Shown here: positions 60,514 through 64,000 of the stretch, piece after piece
Layout of the letters: every line of letters starts with the position of its first letter
Position numbering within the stretch: position 1 is the stretch's first letter
Assembly: GCF_022581195.2 (NCBI RefSeq)
Contig: NC_061463.1
Location: forward strand, 4,092,001 to 4,156,000
Direction: 5' to 3'
Source: Helicoverpa zea
Lineage: Eukaryota; Arthropoda; Insecta; Lepidoptera; Noctuidae
DNA length: 64,000 nucleotides
Translations under genes and position numbers: made by a program
The notes under the pieces: model-generated
Database searches by the model: none
What the model saw: only the letters and a program-made list of their open reading frames with translations
Told to the model about the DNA's origin: nothing

Positions 60514-63013
60514 GTGGGTTGTTATTCTTCAGAAATATATTGCGTCAATACAAACAGTAACAACTGTTCACAATGCTGATGTGTATGATGAGGATGATAA
60601 CAGAATATTTCATAGTTTAATGTAAAGATAAATACAGTTTTACATAAAACGACAAAATAAATGCGATGATTACCGTGTGTACTTACCAAAATTTCGTCTA
60701 TCACTAATGGCAAATCGCATCCATATATTTTATGAGATCGAAATTATTGTCCTCCATTTCTTGTAATACCGTTCACATAACAATGAAATCATCTCGTCCT
60801 TTAAGAAAGCGCTAAAGATTTTCGAGGCGATCTTTTTCATAAAGAAAAACATTAGCCTTAGTTAGCTCTTTGTATAATTGGAGATGTTTCGGCAAATTGT
60901 AGCAGGCACATTCAGTTCTATTGGTGGATGGTACAAATGATCTCATTACTACATCCATTGCGGCTCGCAGGTCCGTTTGATGGTGTAAGTTGTGAACTTT
61001 GATTAAATTTTGGATGCCTCTTTTTTGTTCGAAGGAGAAAGGTCCATTATGGTTTGCATGTTAGTTATTATACTGTGTAAACGTGAACACTCAAGGAAGA
61101 TATAATTTAGATGATGATACTTTCTAAGAACTGATAGAGCAGATTTTTTTTTTATATTGAAATTATAATATGCTTACTTTCAGACATGTTGTTGAAACTA
61201 CATAACTCCTAAAAAGGGTCAAAGAACCTGAACATTTTTTATTAAAAATGTTCACTAAAATTAAAGTATGATTCGAAGAATTCGTCAATTTAACGCCAAG
61301 CCGTTAAATTCGAAAGAAGTCTCTCATAACTTCCTATTAAAAATAAATTCTAGCTTAAAATCACTTTCAAACTTTTATTATTGCCTCGTAACTCTTATTA
61401 CTTGTACCATAAAGCTGATAATCGTTGCTTTAGTGGCAGTAACAGCGACAAGTGCTATTCAACAGGGCTTTTACTTTCACAAAAACGTGTAATTATACAA
61501 GCAAATAGATGTAACGTTTTAACTAATTTCACTGTCCATTGAAAAATATGTTATTAGCGGATTTAAGGTAGAAAATTCCTTCGAGTTGCGAAAATTAAAG
61601 TTTTACGAGGTCTAAACGGTTATGGAGACTGGGAGAGCATTATTGAAAGGATTTTATTAGCCACGCAACTCGTTTTATTCGATCTAAAATGTTTATAGGG
61701 GAATGGGCATGAATTCGCTAAATTCAAATAGGGGTCGGAACGGTAATCATTGTTGTCATTTCAATTGATTCTGGGAGATTTGATTTTAAGTATATTGATT
61801 CTTTCGCCTGTAAAAAGTAATCTCTTTTTGAATTAGGGTAAGTAGCAAATGTAGGATACAAATACTGTTTTATTTTTCACCAGTTTTAGTTTATACGAAA
61901 TACTTTGTATTACTGTTTGCTATTAACTTCAGTTCGGAAGAACGCTAGAGGTTTTGCGAGAATCAATTTCAGGTGCTATTCAAAATCACTTTCAAGTAAA
62001 CGTTTTTGCAATTTTGTTGTGAGGAACTTACTGAACGTAGTTTAATGGGTGTTGCATTGTAGCTTGTATCTAGAGTGCACTGAATGGTTTATTTTATGGA
62101 TGTCATCAAAATAAGGTCGTGTGAGATTGGGGATTTGTGGCAACAAATGTGAAACTAATCTAAATCTATTTTGATGGAGACATTCTGAAGGAATCATAAA
62201 AGAGAAAATGAAAACCGATTATTCTTATCGATTAACAAATCCGAGTAGACTAATCGCAACCATATCATCAAATAAGCTAATTAAAATGAGACGAATGCCA
62301 GTGATATATCTCATTTACCAAGTAATACACAGGAGAGAAATTAATGTTTTAGCTGGCGCGGAATTTATCACGACCGTGGAACATGAAACGCGCTGTTGTG
62401 ACGTCACATGCCATAATACATTGCGATGTTGCCAACAGCTCGTGAATTAAGCCCGAGATGAAATAATTTTAGTCGTGTAGTGTTGCCGTGTTGGTTTTGA
62501 TGAGAGGAAAATGTAAAGTTAATAATGGCTCATGAAAGTTTCCGCTTTAAAATGAATGTTGGTTTTCATGGTAATTTTTGTGAACTTAAAGTTGATGGGG
62601 ATAGAAAATTTATTCGTAGGCACAACCATTTTGCAGAAGACCACTTCTAAAAGCTGAAAGGACAATTTATTTTTAGACAAATTCAACATCATGCTTTATA
62701 CTTGACAGGGGTCAAATGTCATCTAAGGGAAAAAAAGGTTGAACCTCGTGTTCACTTAAAAAATAAAATACTCGTGTAAAGTGCGGCATCTCGGCAAGGT
62801 AGGCTATATATTCTACACCCGACTTAATCTTTAATAAGGCGAGATTTTTACGCACCCATAACACAGGTTGAGTCAGTCTGAAGTGACGCGGAGCCCAATC
62901 GACCTTATTCCAACAAATTGACGTACCTCCCTACAAATAAAATGACGACAAAATCCTACCAACACTTGAGTGAGCTATTGATCAATTTTGGACTTTATTT
63001 TCTTGTCGATAAG
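60514..63013 (+). other. 2.5 kb intron 6 of the RhoGEF gene
   Basis: Separates the DH and PH coding exons. No transposon recognised. TGACGTCA (a CREB/ATF-type palindrome) occurs at 62399-62406. Short frames within are not supported as exons because exon 6 (phase 2) joins directly and correctly to exon 7. Confidence 0.75.
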
Positions 63014-63125
63014 GTTCGCAATGGAAGGTAAGCTGCTGTTCACTCAGCCCAACGACAACAACTGGCGGAAAGGACGCACCATCAAGTTGACGCCAATCAA
63101 CGCTCTTTTGGTAACTAACGGAAAG
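63014..63125 (+). CDS. RhoGEF gene, exon 7: first strands of the PH domain
   Basis: Short exon (112 nt; residues ~1620-1657) after a 2.5 kb intron. The acceptor is TTCTTGTCGATAAG ending at 63013 (weaker, AAG type) and the donor is GTGAGT at 63126. The leading G completes the Arg codon from exon 6 (phase 2), giving ...DDARRFAMEGKLLFTQ, then NNWRKGRTIKLTPINALLV. This matches the beta1-beta3 strands of a PH domain placed directly after a DH domain (GxLLFT ... R.I.L...ALLV). The phase match and domain order make this assignment firm even though the exon is too short to stand out as an open frame. Confidence 0.88.
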
Positions 63126-63463
63126 GTGAGTTTTGCTGATTTTTATTTTCAGTGCGGTTTGTGAAATCTTTACTGGGTACTTGCTAGAGTTGTGTGCGGT
63201 TTTAGTGAAAGTTCTCACCTAAAAAGCTTTTATAAAATTTTACAAATAAAATATTTGCAACAATAGAACCTAAATCTGTGTATGAAAAATATGAATAAAA
63301 TAATGAAGTGTGAAATCTTTATTAAATTAAAGAAAAAACTTTAATTTCAAGAATTTTACGACGAAATATGAAGTCGCATTTGTTGACCATATTCATTTCA
63401 CTTGTCATATAGTATGTAATTAGAAGCCACCAATAAATGAACTCATTCCCCTATCTCCCACAG

Positions 63464-63727
63464 CCAACGATCACCCACAAAACGAACGAGATCCGAGAGA
63501 CGCGGGAAGCGAGAGACAGAGAAGCAAGAGAGAAAGAGGGAGAAGCACTGTTCGCGCGCAGTGGAGTAAGAGAGGCAGCTCTCTTGCTGGTAAGAGAGAA
63601 GGCGGGAAGATACACGCTGCAGAGGGAGCCACTATTCCTCGACCGCTGTGTGGTGGCTGCTGATCACGAGCCCGAACACTTCTTCGAAGTACACGAAATT
63701 ACTACGAAGGATTCTTATATTTTTAAG
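63464..63727 (+). CDS. RhoGEF gene, exon 8: PH domain continued, with charged insert; gene continues off the window
   Basis: Exactly 88 codons, phase 0 at both ends, acceptor CTATCTCCCACAG at 63463 and donor GTGAGA at 63728; residues ~1658-1745. The first third is a strongly charged Arg/Glu stretch (63488-63547, EIRETREAREDR-like composition) encoded by a purine-only-like tract; it sits where PH domains have the beta3-beta4 loop, so it looks like a loop insertion. PH-type strands then resume: AALLLVREKAGRYTLQREPL, then FLDRCVVAADHEPEHFFEVHE and DSYIFK. The C-terminal PH helix and the stop codon are outside the window. I do not recognise a specific named orthologue; Drosophila GEFmeso-like or PLEKHG-like proteins are possible relatives, but this needs a search. 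Confidence 0.9.
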
Positions 63728-64000
63728 GTGAGATTAGAAAGTGACAAATATTTTCATTCCTCTTTTTAATAATAGGTACTGGACGAATCTGGATGTTTTT
63801 TTTATTTATTTCCGATGACGTTTTAATTTAACAATTTGTGTTGGGAGTTCGATTTAATAGCGGGACAGGATTTTTTGAGATATTAAGAATTCCATCCGCA
63901 ATGGAATTGGAAATCTTAATGTGAGAAAAATAGGGAAGCTTTTTATTTTTTTGTTGTAATGATTTTACGTGTCTAAATATGCCTGTATAAAATGTGGATG
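63728..64000 (+). other. Start of intron 8 of the RhoGEF gene
   Basis: Follows donor GTGAGA; A/T-rich, nothing else visible before the window ends. Confidence 0.75.

Overview
The window is AT-rich animal nuclear DNA, almost certainly lepidopteran and most likely from a noctuid-type moth. Evidence: canonical GT-AG introns; repeated copies of a ~380 bp tRNA-derived SINE ending in GATGATG repeats (of the HaSE type known from Helicoverpa); several short Helitron-like elements ending in GAAGCTAGT; and relics of RTE and restriction-endonuclease-type LINEs. The species assignment is an inference from repeat style. There is no prokaryotic gene organisation, CRISPR array or operon.

One host gene dominates. 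It lies on the + strand and encodes a large Rho-family guanine nucleotide exchange factor (DH-PH protein). I could thread eight coding exons with matching phases: 9453-9524, 55198-57073, 57199-59334, 59416-59693, 59777-59983, 60224-60513, 63014-63125 and 63464-63727, about 1745 codons in the window. The gene runs off the right edge inside or just after the PH domain. The first ~1340 residues are Ser/Asn/Lys-rich and probably disordered. They carry a CxC/CxxC cluster, SIL/PYDL repeats, a proline-rich SH3-type ligand and a DSGVGS phosphodegron-like motif. A CxxC-x19-CxxC pair precedes the catalytic DH domain, which is followed by the PH domain. The link from the small exon at 9412-9524 to the rest spans a 45.7 kb intron and is the least certain join.

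Region by region: 1-9411 is presumed upstream sequence (5' UTR intron or intergenic), with two Helitron-like elements, two old SINE relics and a 62-bp-TIR MITE. 9525-55197 is the giant intron. It is a transposon reservoir with six SINE copies of different ages, Helitron-like elements (one with a SINE inserted in its end, one with an internal 100 bp duplication), a 3'-truncated RTE LINE head, an unidentified GC-richer block (about 35.6-37.8 kb), a seemingly intact Tc1-like DD34E transposon with perfect 27 bp TIRs and TA duplications (48944-50501), a LINE relic with a perfect 120 bp inverted repeat (50.7-51.8 kb), and a 412 bp MITE with 70 bp TIRs. 55198-64000 is the exon-rich body of the GEF gene.

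I found no novel multi-gene system. The most informative items are the GEF gene model and its unusual N-terminal motifs, the potentially active Tc1-like element, and the rearranged LINE/MITE cluster beside it.
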